From Thiobacillus sp. (GTDB lineage Bacteria; Pseudomonadota; Gammaproteobacteria; Burkholderiales; Thiobacillaceae), in contig NZ_JANJXQ010000028.1 in NCBI RefSeq assembly GCF_024708915.1, positions 1 through 15,775 of the forward strand: DNA of 15,775 nucleotides, given 5' to 3'. The position numbers were made by a program, and so were the translations under genes. Position 1 is the first letter of the stretch. Each line of letters opens with the position of its first letter. The notes beneath the pieces are model-generated. The model was not told where the DNA came from, did no database searches, and worked only from the letters and a program-made list of their open reading frames with translations. Positions 1 through 7,153 of the stretch are shown here, piece by piece.

Positions 1-2115
1 GACGAATTCCAGGACACCAATCCGCTGCAATGGCAGGCGCTGTCAACCTGGCTGGCCGAGGCAGGCGCGGCCGACAGCGGCATGACGGTGTTCATGGTGG
101 GCGACCCGAAGCAGGCGATTTACCGCTTCCGCCGCGGCGAGGCACGGGTGTTCAGCGCGGCGGCGGATTTCCTGCAGGCGCATTTCGGCGCCGCCCGCTT
201 CAGCACCGACATGACGCGGCGCTTGGCACCTGCGGTGGTACAGGCGATCAATCCGGTATTTGCCGCGGTGACGGGATTTGCGTCACATACCCACGCACCG
301 GCCAACGCCATGCGGCGGGGCGCGCTGCGCTGCCTGCCGGTCGGCGTGGAAAGAAGCGCGGCCGCCGCCGCGGCTGAATTGCCCCACGAGGGGACTTCGA
401 TCCACTACGCAGCCGCCGGCCACGTGTGGAGCCGTATGCGCAATCCGCTCACCACGCCGCAGGCCGAAGCCGACGACCGCGCGGTGCACGTCGAGGCGCA
501 GACCTTTGCCCGCGTGTTGCGCGACGAGGTGCTGGGACGCTGGGGCGTGGTTGACGGGCCGGCTGAAAACAGCCGCCCGGCACGTGCCGGCGACGTCATG
601 GCGCTGGTGCGCAAACGTACCCATCTGCATGTGTACGAACGCGCGCTGGAAGCGGCAGGGATTCCCTTCATCACCTCGCGCCGCGGCGGCCTGCTGCATG
701 CGCTGGAAGCGCAGGATGTGATTGCGCTGCTCGAAACCCTGCTGCTGCCGCATGCCGAACTGAAGCTGGCGCACGTGCTGAAGAGCCCGATTTTCAGCTG
801 CAGCGATGCCGAGCTGTTGCACGTCTTTGCGCCGCCCTTGCCAGCCGAAGCGCGTGGCTGGGAACGCCTGCTTGCGTTCGCCGCACAGCCGGGCTGCCCG
901 CCGGCACTCGCGCGCGCCGCGCGGCTTCTGACCGGCTGGCGCGCCTGCGTCGGCAGGCTGCCGGTGCACGATCTGCTCGACCGCATTTATTTCGAGGCCG
1001 ATGTCGAGGCACGTTACGCTGCCGCCGTGCCGCCCGCACAGCGTCCGCAGGTTGCCGCCAATCTGCGCGCCTTCATGCAGCTGGCCTTGACGCAGGATGC
1101 CGGCCGCTACCCGACGCTGGCCGGTTTCATCCGCGAACTGGCCTCGCTCGTCGACGACGCCGACGCCGCACCCGGCGAAGGACTGGCCGCCGACGGCGAA
1201 AACGCGGTGCGGCTGCTGACCATCCACGGCGCCAAGGGACTGGAGGCGCCGATCGTCTGGCTGCTCGGCGGCAGCGATCACACGCGCAGCGACAGCTACG
1301 GCGTGCTGGCGCCGTGGCCGCCCGAAGCCGCACGGCCCGGGCATTTTTCGCTATTCGGCAAACAGGACGAACGGGGCGCCTGGCGGGAACACTGGTTTGC
1401 CGAGGAGGCTGCGCTGACGCAGCGCGAGTCCGACAATCTGCTGTATGTAGCGCTCACCCGCGCCGGGCAGGGGCTGATCGTCAGCGGCGCCGCCGACAAA
1501 AACGCCTGGCTGCAGCGGGTCGAGGCGGCCTGGCGGGATATGGCGCTGCCGGCCGATCTGCCGCCGGCCGCCAGCGCCGACGCGCCGCGCGTGACGGCGG
1601 CGGCGCCGCGCATCGTCGCCCCCGCCGTCGGGCAGCGGCTTGCCCCTGTGTCCGCCAACCCGGCGGCGGCCAGCGGCGAACTGTTCCATGCCTGCCTCGA
1701 ACACCATGCGCCGCCGGGAACGCCGCGCGACCTGCCCGCACTGGCGATGCAGCTGGGGGTGGCGGCCGGGCTCGCCAGGATCGAGGCGGATGCCCGCGCC
1801 CTGCTGGCGCAGCCGCATCTGGCACGCTTCTTCGACCCCGCGCTGTACCGGCGCGCGCACAGCGAGCTGGCGTTGCTGGATGCCGACGGCCGGGTGCAGC
1901 GGCTCGACCGCGTGGTGGAATTCGACGATGCGGTGTGGCTGATCGACTATAAAACCGGCGACGACAGCCGCATGCTGGCGGACGCGCAGCTGGCCGAACG
2001 CCATCGGCCCCAGCTGGCAGGCTATCGCGCCCTGCTGGCGGCGCTGTATCCAGACCGGCCGGTGCATGCTGCTGTGCTGCTGGCCGACGGCCGGCTGATT
2101 CAAGTGGAGGCATGA
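1..2115 (+). CDS. UvrD/AddA-like helicase-nuclease, C-terminal part (5' end outside window)
   Basis: The reading frame is open from base 1, so the gene starts upstream and the N-terminal Walker A part is missing; 704 residues are visible. The first six residues, DEFQDT, are superfamily 1 helicase motif II. Motif III (VGDPKQAIYRFRRGE) is near residues 33-47, motif V (TIHGAKGLE) at 407-415 and motif VI (LLYVALTRA) at 480-488. A RecB/AddA-type PD-(D/E)XK nuclease domain ends the protein: His563 in GELFHACLEH, Asp636, DYK at 649-651 and the QLxGY motif at 671-675. All nuclease residues are present, so it should cut DNA. Family knowledge: such proteins process double-strand breaks, usually with an AddB-like partner, which would lie upstream here. 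AddA versus RecB assignment is not certain. The stop overlaps the next start (ATGA). Confidence 0.93.
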   Translation, partial: DEFQDTNPLQWQALSTWLAEAGAADSGMTVFMVGDPKQAIYRFRRGEARVFSAAADFLQAHFGAARFSTDMTRRLAPAVVQAINPVFAAVTGFASHTHAPANAMRRGALRCLPVGVERSAAAAAAELPHEGTSIHYAAAGHVWSRMRNPLTTPQAEADDRAVHVEAQTFARVLRDEVLGRWGVVDGPAENSRPARAGDVMALVRKRTHLHVYERALEAAGIPFITSRRGGLLHALEAQDVIALLETLLLPHAELKLAHVLKSPIFSCSDAELLHVFAPPLPAEARGWERLLAFAAQPGCPPALARAARLLTGWRACVGRLPVHDLLDRIYFEADVEARYAAAVPPAQRPQVAANLRAFMQLALTQDAGRYPTLAGFIRELASLVDDADAAPGEGLAADGENAVRLLTIHGAKGLEAPIVWLLGGSDHTRSDSYGVLAPWPPEAARPGHFSLFGKQDERGAWREHWFAEEAALTQRESDNLLYVALTRAGQGLIVSGAADKNAWLQRVEAAWRDMALPADLPPAASADAPRVTAAAPRIVAPAVGQRLAPVSANPAAASGELFHACLEHHAPPGTPRDLPALAMQLGVAAGLARIEADARALLAQPHLARFFDPALYRRAHSELALLDADGRVQRLDRVVEFDDAVWLIDYKTGDDSRMLADAQLAERHRPQLAGYRALLAALYPDRPVHAAVLLADGRLIQVEA

Positions 2116-2717
2116 AAATGTCCGACAAGCCCTTTGCCGAATCCTGCGTGCAGAACCGCGCGCCGATTCTGGCGGTGCTGCGCGAGGTATTTGCCGACCG
2201 CCGCCGCGTGCTGGAAATCGGCAGCGGCACCGGCCAGCATGCGGTGTATTTCGGCGCCGAACTGCCGCATCTCGTCTGGCAGACCGCCGATGTGCCACAG
2301 CATCATCCCGGCATCCGGCAATGGCTCGACGCGGCGGCGCTGCCCAACGTGCTGCCGCCGATCGCCCTCGACGTCAGCCAGACGGCCTGGCGCAACGGCC
2401 GCTACGATGCGGTGTTCTCGGCCAACACGCTGCACATCATGGGCTGGCCCGAGGTCGAACGGTTTTTCGAGGGCATCGGCGACGTGCTCGAACCGGGCGG
2501 CGTACTGGCGGTATACGGCCCGTTCAACTACAACGGCGCCTATACCGCAGAGAGCAATGCCCGCTTCGACGCCTGGCTGAAAGCGCGCGACCCGGCTTCC
2601 GGCGTGCGCGACTTCGCGGCGGTGGATGCGCTGGCGCGCGCCCAGGGTCTGGTTCTGCAACAGGATATCGCCATGCCGGCGAACAATCGCACCCTGGTGT
2701 GGCGGCGCACAAGCTGA
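2112..2717 (+). CDS. DUF938 family SAM-dependent methyltransferase
   Basis: A 201-residue class I methyltransferase-like protein of the DUF938 family (related to animal METTL26). The SAM-binding motif [13 protein letters not shown], is at residues 33-44. The family signatures [15 protein letters not shown] and [15 protein letters not shown] follow, then the loop [11 protein letters not shown]. The C-terminal NRTLVWRR is also typical. Length matches the family. Its substrate is not known. The ATG at 2112 overlaps the helicase stop by four bases, which argues for translational coupling; a second ATG six bases later (2118) is an equally possible start. It appears to be the last gene of the operon that begins upstream of the window. 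Confidence 0.92.
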   Translation: MKMSDKPFAESCVQNRAPILAVLREVFADRRRVLEIGSGTGQHAVYFGAELPHLVWQTADVPQHHPGIRQWLDAAALPNVLPPIALDVSQTAWRNGRYDAVFSANTLHIMGWPEVERFFEGIGDVLEPGGVLAVYGPFNYNGAYTAESNARFDAWLKARDPASGVRDFAAVDALARAQGLVLQQDIAMPANNRTLVWRRTS

Positions 2718-2725
2718 ATCCGGCT

Positions 2726-2752
2726 TTGTCTTGCGGGTGGCTTTGCTATAAC
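2726..2752 (+). promoter_or_regulatory. Possible sigma-70 promoter for the 112-residue gene
   Basis: A TATAAC hexamer (2747-2752, five of six consensus bases) sits 27 bases before the ATG at 2780. A TTGTCT hexamer at 2726-2731 could serve as -35, but the 15-base spacing is short. A Shine-Dalgarno-like AGGGGA lies about 7 bases before the ATG. The -10 is convincing, the -35 is not. Confidence 0.35.
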
Positions 2753-2779
2753 AAAACCATTGCAGGCAGGGGAAAACTC

Positions 2780-3118
2780 ATGCGCATCGCCGAATTGATC
2801 CAACGCTGGGGCCAGGAGGGGCATGCGCGCGCGGACGTGCGCGCCTATGCCGTCCATTTACCGTTACGCGACGCGGCGCGGGTGGAAGCCCTGCACGTCA
2901 TGTACCCCGGGCGCAGCGATTCCCAGTTGATGGCCGATCTGATCCGTGCCGCCCTCGACGAGCTTGAGGTGGCCATGCCCTACATCCCCGGCAACCGCAT
3001 CATCGCCGAAGACGACTATGGCGATCCGATCTACGAGGACCTCGGTCCCACGCCGCAGTTTTATTCGCTGTCGCATGAAATCCTGCGCAAGTTCGCTGCC
3101 CCGCCGCTCGACAAATAG
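2780..3118 (+). CDS. Conserved hypothetical protein, possible ribbon-helix-helix core
   Basis: 112 residues, function not recognised. I chose the ATG at 2780 because a purine-rich AGGGGA precedes it and a -10-like element lies upstream; the open frame runs further up only as a shadow of the methyltransferase. From the sequence, residues 25-32 form a short strand (VHLPLRDA), followed by a helix, a YPGRS turn (42-46) and a second helix ([16 protein letters not shown], 48-63). That pattern resembles an Arc/MetJ-type ribbon-helix-helix unit; this is inference. The acidic tail carries [18 protein letters not shown] (77-94), which I recall as conserved in proteobacterial homologues, some annotated as pilin assembly or type 1 pili tip components. 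That label seems poorly supported. No signal peptide or membrane segment is seen. Confidence 0.75.
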   Translation: MRIAELIQRWGQEGHARADVRAYAVHLPLRDAARVEALHVMYPGRSDSQLMADLIRAALDELEVAMPYIPGNRIIAEDDYGDPIYEDLGPTPQFYSLSHEILRKFAAPPLDK

Positions 3119-3198
3119 CCGTCGAATTAATTTACATTTCATGGCCGACCTGATTGGGACAGGCAGCCACCCTATTGTTTTTGCTGGTCTTTGCTCAA

Positions 3199-3215
3199 CT
3201 GGCACAAGGCTTGCT
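3199..3215 (+). promoter_or_regulatory. Sigma-54 (RpoN) -24/-12 promoter
   Basis: The sequence CTGGCACAAGGCTTGCT matches the sigma-54 consensus YTGGCAC-N5-TTGCW without a mismatch in the core. The invariant GG is at 3201-3202 and the GC at 3213-3214, with the required 10 bases between them. Transcription would start near 3225-3226, about 26 bases before the ATG at 3252. The site lies in a non-coding, AT-richer stretch, where such promoters belong. I did not recognise an enhancer site for the activator upstream. Confidence 0.65.
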
Positions 3216-3251
3216 GAATGTCCCGGCACAAGGACTCAAACTGCGGACATC

Positions 3252-3491
3252 ATGTATCTCGGCCCGGCCTTTCTTTTCGCGGCGTTTGCCAGCCTGTTTT
3301 ATGTTCCCGGCTTTCTCGACCAGCCCCTCGGCATGCTCACGCCGCGTCAGCTCGTCTCGCAACTGCTGTTTTCCGTGTTCGCGCTGATTGCGCTGGCGGC
3401 ACTGGCGCGTTCGATCGAGTTCGACCCGGTCTGGCCATGGCGGCCCGGATTTCGCCGCCTCATGAACTGGCTGCTGGGGCGTACGCAGTAA
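3252..3491 (+). CDS. Small two-helix inner-membrane protein, unknown function
   Basis: 79 residues, no family recognised. Residues 3-18 (LGPAFLFAAFASLFYV) and 34-52 (LVSQLLFSVFALIALAALA) are hydrophobic enough for two membrane helices joined by a loop of about 15 residues. The C-terminal tail is basic and tryptophan-rich (WPWRPGFRRLMNWLLGR). The frame stays open back to an ATG at 3141, but those 37 residues are of lower G+C, look unlike protein and overlap the sigma-54 promoter, so I start at 3252. The Shine-Dalgarno is weak (GGA four bases before the ATG). argJ starts 65 bases after the stop and could be co-transcribed. The sigma-54 site suggests conditional expression. Confidence 0.6.
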   Translation: MYLGPAFLFAAFASLFYVPGFLDQPLGMLTPRQLVSQLLFSVFALIALAALARSIEFDPVWPWRPGFRRLMNWLLGRTQ

Positions 3492-3508
3492 ATCCGCGCC
3501 ATCCATTT

Positions 3509-3535
3509 GCCGCCAGTGCGGCATAAAATGGCGGC
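3509..3535 (+). promoter_or_regulatory. Possible argJ promoter region with inverted repeat
   Basis: A TAAAAT hexamer (3524-3529) lies 27 bases before argJ and could be a -10 element; no good -35 is seen at 16-18 bases. It sits between the arms of a perfect 6-bp inverted repeat, GCCGCC (3509-3514) and GGCGGC (3530-3535). The left arm can also pair as GCCGC with GCGGC (3518-3522). This could be an operator, a weak terminator for the upstream gene, or chance in GC-rich DNA. It does not resemble an ArgR box. Confidence 0.3.
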
Positions 3536-3556
3536 TTTCCGTCTTGCGAAGCCGTC

Positions 3557-4783
3557 ATGCCCGTCAACCTCTCCGCCCCCGATCCCGCCTCCCTGTTGCC
3601 CGTTGCCGGCGTGCGTCTCGGCATTGCGTCCGCCGGCATCAAGAAACCCGGACGCCGCGACATCACGCTGATCGAGTTGGCGCCCGGCTCCCGGGTGGCC
3701 GGGGTGTTCACGCAAAACCGCTTCTGCGCCGCGCCGGTCGTCTTGTGCAAACAGCATCTGGCGCAGGGCGACATCCGCGCCCTGCTGATCAATACCGGCA
3801 ATGCCAACGCCGGTACCGGCGAGGAAGGGCTCCGGCGCGCGCGCCGGACGTGCGAGGCGGTGGCGCAGCTGATGGGCTGCGCGGCCGAAAACGTGCTGCC
3901 GTTTTCCACCGGGGTGATCCTGGAGCCGCTGCCGGTCGACAAGATCCTGCCCGCGCTGCCCGCCGCCCAGGCCGACCTCGCGCCGGACCACTGGAGCGAG
4001 GCTGCGCACGCGATCATGACCACCGACATCGTCGCCAAGGGCGTCTCGCGCCGGATACAGGTCGGCGGCAGCACGGTCACGGTCACCGGCATCGCCAAGG
4101 GCTCCGGCATGATCCACCCCAACATGGCGACCATGCTCGGCTATGTGGCGACCGATGCGGCGATCGCGCCCGGCCTGATGCCGCAGCTGGTAAAGGAAGT
4201 GGCCGACGTGTCGTTCAACTGCGTCACCGTCGACGGCGACACCTCGACCAACGACAGCTTCATCCTGATCGCCACCGGCCAGGCCGGCAATGCCGAAATT
4301 GCCGACCTCGCCGGCGCCGACTACGCCGCGCTGAAAGCCGCCCTGAGCGAGGTGGCCATCGGCCTGGCGCAGGCGATGGCGCGCGACGGTGAAGGGGCGA
4401 CCAAGTTCATCACCGTGGCGGTCGAAGGCGGCCGCGACCGTGCCGAATGCAAGCAGATCGCCTACGCCATCGCCCGTTCGCCGCTGGTCAAGACCGCCTT
4501 TTTCGCCAGCGACCCCAACCTCGGGCGCATCCTTGCCGCCATCGGCTATGCCGGCGTGACCGACCTCGACGTCAACGCCTTGCAGGTTTACCTGGGCGAT
4601 GTGCTGGTGGCGGAGCAGGGCGGCCGCGCGGCAAGCTATACCGAGGCGCAGGGCGCAGCCGTGATGAAGGAAGCCGACATCGCCGTGCGCGTGGTGCTGA
4701 ACCGCGGCGATGCGAACGCCACGGTGTGGACCTGCGATTTTTCGTACGACTACGTGAAGATCAACGCGGAGTACCGCACCTGA
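3557..4783 (+). CDS. argJ: Bifunctional ornithine acetyltransferase / N-acetylglutamate synthase ArgJ
   Basis: 408 residues, the usual length. ArgJ moves the acetyl group from N2-acetylornithine to glutamate, recycling it in arginine biosynthesis, and bifunctional forms also make N-acetylglutamate from acetyl-CoA. The protein is made as a precursor that cuts itself into alpha and beta chains. The cleavage motif is present as [11 protein letters not shown], placing the cut between Ala191 and Thr192, with Thr192 as nucleophile. Other signatures are [19 protein letters not shown], the [10 protein letters not shown] segment and the conserved end in NAEYRT. Whether it is mono- or bifunctional cannot be told from sequence alone. 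The start ATG at 3557 gives the normal N-terminus. It is followed by a 119-base structured intergenic region. Confidence 0.97.
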   Translation: MPVNLSAPDPASLLPVAGVRLGIASAGIKKPGRRDITLIELAPGSRVAGVFTQNRFCAAPVVLCKQHLAQGDIRALLINTGNANAGTGEEGLRRARRTCEAVAQLMGCAAENVLPFSTGVILEPLPVDKILPALPAAQADLAPDHWSEAAHAIMTTDIVAKGVSRRIQVGGSTVTVTGIAKGSGMIHPNMATMLGYVATDAAIAPGLMPQLVKEVADVSFNCVTVDGDTSTNDSFILIATGQAGNAEIADLAGADYAALKAALSEVAIGLAQAMARDGEGATKFITVAVEGGRDRAECKQIAYAIARSPLVKTAFFASDPNLGRILAAIGYAGVTDLDVNALQVYLGDVLVAEQGGRAASYTEAQGAAVMKEADIAVRVVLNRGDANATVWTCDFSYDYVKINAEYRT

Positions 4784-4822
4784 TGCCATGAGCATCATCC
4801 GGCTCGGCGCCGAGGCGGCCGC

Positions 4823-4880
4823 TTGGGCGGATTGCCAGGCGTCCGTTGACCGGTCTTTGCTGGCGAAAGCCCAAATTTTT
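4823..4880 (+). terminator. Probable argJ terminator (interrupted hairpin plus T-run)
   Basis: TTGGGC (4823-4828) pairs with GCCCAA (4869-4874), and inside it TGCCAG (4833-4838) pairs with CTGGCG (4860-4865, one wobble). The structure is followed directly by ATTTTT. The internal bulge and the 21-base loop make it weaker than a classical terminator. It starts 40 bases after the argJ stop. A competing pairing is described under findings. Confidence 0.4.
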
Positions 4881-4890
4881 CCCAAGCGGC

Positions 4891-4896
4891 TAGAAT
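4891..4896 (+). promoter_or_regulatory. -10 element placed for a leaderless DUF815 transcript
   Basis: TAGAAT (five of six consensus bases) ends six bases before the DUF815 ATG, so the expected transcription start coincides with the A of the ATG. There is no Shine-Dalgarno sequence between them. No good -35 hexamer lies 16-18 bases upstream, which lowers confidence. Confidence 0.4.
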
Positions 4897-4902
4897 CCCC
4901 GC

Positions 4903-5739
4903 ATGACCGATTTCGCCGCCCTCCTGCCCCGCATCGAACGCCTGCTCGACCGCCTCGACACCCCCGCCGCACCGGCGCTGGACTGGAAAAACGTGCGCGC
5001 AGCGCGCTGGTCGGCGCAGGCCGGCGGACTCAAGCCGATCCTGCACCCGCAGCGGGCGGCATTGAAAGACCTGCTGGCGATCGACGAGCAGAAGCAGCGG
5101 GTGGACGCCAACACGCGCCAGTTCGTCGCCGGCAGGCCCGCCAACAACGTGCTGCTGAGCGGCGCGCGCGGCTGCGGCAAGTCCTCGCTGGTGAAGGCCG
5201 TGCACGCCAGATACGCGGCGAAGGGACTGCGCCTGATCGAGGTCGACAAGGCCGGGCTGCCGAGCCTGCCGGACCTGTTCGAACTGCTGGCGGATGCCGA
5301 CTATCGCTTCATCGTCTTCATCGACGATCTGACTTTCGCCGAGCACGAAGCCGGCTACGCCAGCCTGAAGGCCGCGCTCGACGGCTCGCTGGCGGGGCCC
5401 GGTGACAACGTGCTGATCTACGCCACCAGCAACCGCCGTCACCTGATGCCGGAATACATGGCGGAAAACCTGGAAACAAAACACCTCGGCGGCGAGGTGC
5501 GCCCGGGCGAGGCGACCGAGGAAAAGATTTCGCTGTCCGACCGCTTCGGATTGTGGGTGGCGTTCCATGGCATGGACCAGGAGACCTATCTGGCGATCGC
5601 CCGGCACTGGGCCGGGCGCCTTGGCGCAACGCCGGACGAAGCGTTCGAGCGGGCCGCGCTGCAGTGGTCGCTCGGACGCGGCGCACGCAACGGGCGAGTG
5701 GCGTGGCAGTTCGCGCGCGACTGGGCAGGGAAGCAATGA
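4903..5739 (+). CDS. DUF815 family AAA+ ATPase
   Basis: 278 residues, the normal size for this family of cytoplasmic ATPases, whose cellular role is not established. Walker [10 protein letters not shown], is at residues 87-95. Walker B, FIVFIDD, is at 136-142, followed by the family's LTF segment. Sensor 1 is in YATSNRRHL. The family signature [12 protein letters not shown] and a C-terminal [11 protein letters not shown], which supplies the sensor 2 arginine, are also present. All catalytic residues look intact. The start is firm: an in-frame TAG (4891-4893) lies four codons upstream and the ATG at 4903 is the first start codon after it, although it has no Shine-Dalgarno. The stop overlaps the next ATG by four bases, so the ATPase and the Nudix fusion are probably co-translated. 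Confidence 0.92.
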   Translation: MTDFAALLPRIERLLDRLDTPAAPALDWKNVRAARWSAQAGGLKPILHPQRAALKDLLAIDEQKQRVDANTRQFVAGRPANNVLLSGARGCGKSSLVKAVHARYAAKGLRLIEVDKAGLPSLPDLFELLADADYRFIVFIDDLTFAEHEAGYASLKAALDGSLAGPGDNVLIYATSNRRHLMPEYMAENLETKHLGGEVRPGEATEEKISLSDRFGLWVAFHGMDQETYLAIARHWAGRLGATPDEAFERAALQWSLGRGARNGRVAWQFARDWAGKQ

Positions 5740-6734
5740 GTCAGCCGCCCATCACGGAAGTCGTCGCGGCGGTGCTGACCCAGCCCGACGGCCGCGAGCT
5801 GCGGGAGAGTCGCTGCGCAGCAGCGGGGTACCCACCGGCGTACCCCTCGCGGGTGCTGCTGGCGCAGCGGCCGCCGGGCAAGGTCTATGCGGGCTACTGG
5901 GAATTCCCCGGCGGCAAAGTGGAGCCGGGTGAAACGCTGGAGGCCGCGCTGGCGCGCGAACTGCACGAGGAACTCGGCATCGTGATCGACCGCGCCTGCC
6001 GCTGGATCACCCGGGTGTTCAAGTATCCGCATGCCACGGTACGGCTGAATTTTTTCCGCGTGTTCGAATGGCAGGGCGAGCCGCATCCGCACGAAGGGCA
6101 GGTTTTCTCCTGGCAGCTGCCCGACGCGGTCGAGGTCACGCCGCTGCTGCCCGCCAATTTTCCGATCCTGAAGGCGCTGTCGCTGCCGCCGCTGCTGGGG
6201 ATTTCGCACGCCGAATCGCTCGGCGTCGACACTTTCCTGGCGCGGCTGGATGTCGCCCTGCATAACGGCCTGCGGCTGATCCAGCTGCGCGACAAGACGC
6301 TGCCGGAGGAGGCGCGCCTGCAACTCGCGCAGGCGACCGTGCGCCGCGCCCATCAGCATGGCGCACGCGTGCTGGTCAACGGCAGCCCGGAACTGGCGCG
6401 CGCGGCGGGCGCCGACGGCGTGCATCTGGATTCGGCCGCCGCCGCCGCATTGACCGCGCGCCCCGATTGCGCATGGCTAGGCGTGTCGTGCCACGACGCC
6501 GCCGAGCTGGCGCATGCCGCCGCGATCGAGGCCGATTTTGTGCTGTTGTCGCCGGTGCTGCCCACACTCACCCATCCGGGCGCCCCGACGCTGGGCTGGG
6601 AGACGTTTTCCCGTCTGGCGGCCGCCAGTCCGATTCCGGTTTACGGGCTGGGCGGGCTGGCGCGCAACGACGTGGCGCTGGCACAGTCGCATGGCGCACA
6701 CGGCGTGGCGCTGCTGCGCGGCGCATGGACATGA
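5736..6734 (+). CDS. Nudix hydrolase / thiamine-phosphate-synthase-like fusion (MutT-ThiE type)
   Basis: 332 residues with two domains. The N-terminal half is a MutT-like Nudix hydrolase; the complete Nudix box runs from Gly60 to Ile82, with Glu66 and Arg74-Glu75-Leu-x-Glu78-Glu79. The family cleaves nucleoside diphosphate derivatives, MutT itself removing 8-oxo-dGTP. The C-terminal half, from about residue 150, is a ThiE/TenI-like barrel with QLRDK (183-187), [19 protein letters not shown] and PVYGLGG. The ThiE metal-binding aspartates appear lost: the usual ND is Asn215-Gly216, and GQxD after GVHL is missing, so true thiamine phosphate synthase activity is doubtful. This fusion is common in beta- and gammaproteobacteria. 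Between residues 20 and 39 it carries about 19 extra residues relative to the usual [10 protein letters not shown] strand. The start overlaps the ATPase stop (ATGA). Confidence 0.9.
   Translation: MSQPPITEVVAAVLTQPDGRELRESRCAAAGYPPAYPSRVLLAQRPPGKVYAGYWEFPGGKVEPGETLEAALARELHEELGIVIDRACRWITRVFKYPHATVRLNFFRVFEWQGEPHPHEGQVFSWQLPDAVEVTPLLPANFPILKALSLPPLLGISHAESLGVDTFLARLDVALHNGLRLIQLRDKTLPEEARLQLAQATVRRAHQHGARVLVNGSPELARAAGADGVHLDSAAAAALTARPDCAWLGVSCHDAAELAHAAAIEADFVLLSPVLPTLTHPGAPTLGWETFSRLAAASPIPVYGLGGLARNDVALAQSHGAHGVALLRGAWT
5796..5852 (+). repeat. Palindrome-rich in-frame insert within the Nudix gene
   Basis: About 57 bases (19 codons) interrupt the first strand of the Nudix domain. The segment holds a perfect 10-bp palindrome, GCTGCGCAGC (5812-5821), and a perfect hairpin, GGGGTAC (5825-5831) and GTACCCC (5840-5846), with an 8-base loop. 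The frame is kept. No second copy occurs in this window. The boundaries are estimated from remembered family sequences, not from an alignment. Confidence 0.5.
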
Positions 6735-7135
6735 AGCGGGCGCTGTTACTGGTTGTCGTGCTGGCGGCCACCGCAGCGGCCGGCTACTGGCTGAAGCGGC
6801 CGGCCGCAGCGCTGGCGGTGAGCTGCACCGACCCGCTCGCCGGCTGCACGTTCGACCACCGCGGCACACCCGCACACCTGCGCTTTTCGTCGCAGCCGGC
6901 GCCGCTGGAGGCTTTCGAACTGAGCGTCCGCGCGCCGGGCGCCGGCCGGATCAGCGCAGAATTGCAGATGAGCGACATGGACATGGGCTTTAACCGCTAT
7001 GATCTGCGCCTGGCCCCGGGCGGCGCGTTTGGCGCGAAAGTGACCTTGCCTGCGTGCGTCAGCGGACGGCGCGACTGGGTGCTGTATCTCGACATCGACG
7101 GCACGCGCTACGCACTGCCCTTCAGCACCCGGTGA
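6731..7135 (+). CDS. Small membrane-anchored or exported protein, unknown function
   Basis: 134 residues, not assigned to a named family. Residues 4-21 form one hydrophobic helix after Met-Lys-Arg, so the rest should lie in the periplasm, either anchored or cleaved. The remainder looks like a beta-sandwich. It carries Cys32, Cys39 and Cys109 and a methionine-rich [11 protein letters not shown] segment (80-90) followed by [11 protein letters not shown]. That pattern recalls FixH/YtkA-like domains tied to copper handling, but this is only resemblance. The ATG at 6731 overlaps the Nudix-fusion stop (ATGA); an ATG two codons earlier (6725) is possible. It is the last gene of the DUF815 - Nudix trio, 82 bases before phoU. 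Confidence 0.75.
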   Translation: MKRALLLVVVLAATAAAGYWLKRPAAALAVSCTDPLAGCTFDHRGTPAHLRFSSQPAPLEAFELSVRAPGAGRISAELQMSDMDMGFNRYDLRLAPGGAFGAKVTLPACVSGRRDWVLYLDIDGTRYALPFSTR

Positions 7136-7153
7136 AACCTGCCGTACATGCAA

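Noticed and set aside
283..1344. 353-residue open frame antisense to the helicase-nuclease
   Set aside because: The plus strand carries all helicase and nuclease motifs; the antisense frame has none.
2321..2779. Long upstream extension of the 112-residue protein
   Set aside because: It runs through the DUF938 methyltransferase in another frame; promoter-like and ribosome-site sequences favour the ATG at 2780.
3141..3251. Upstream extension of the two-helix membrane protein to the ATG at 3141
   Set aside because: The 37 extra residues are of low G+C, non-hydrophobic and overlap the sigma-54 promoter, whose start would leave them untranscribed.
3154..3387. 77-residue frame beginning with a hydrophobic stretch (LLFLLVFAQLAQGLL)
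   Set aside because: Only the first 25 residues look like a membrane segment; the rest is Arg/Ser-rich shadow of the membrane protein gene. A frameshift joining it to the 3252 frame is conceivable but unsupported.
3347..4972. 541-residue open frame antisense to argJ
   Set aside because: It covers a complete, motif-bearing argJ on the other strand; low-complexity Gly/Arg/His/Asp composition is typical of GC-rich antisense frames.
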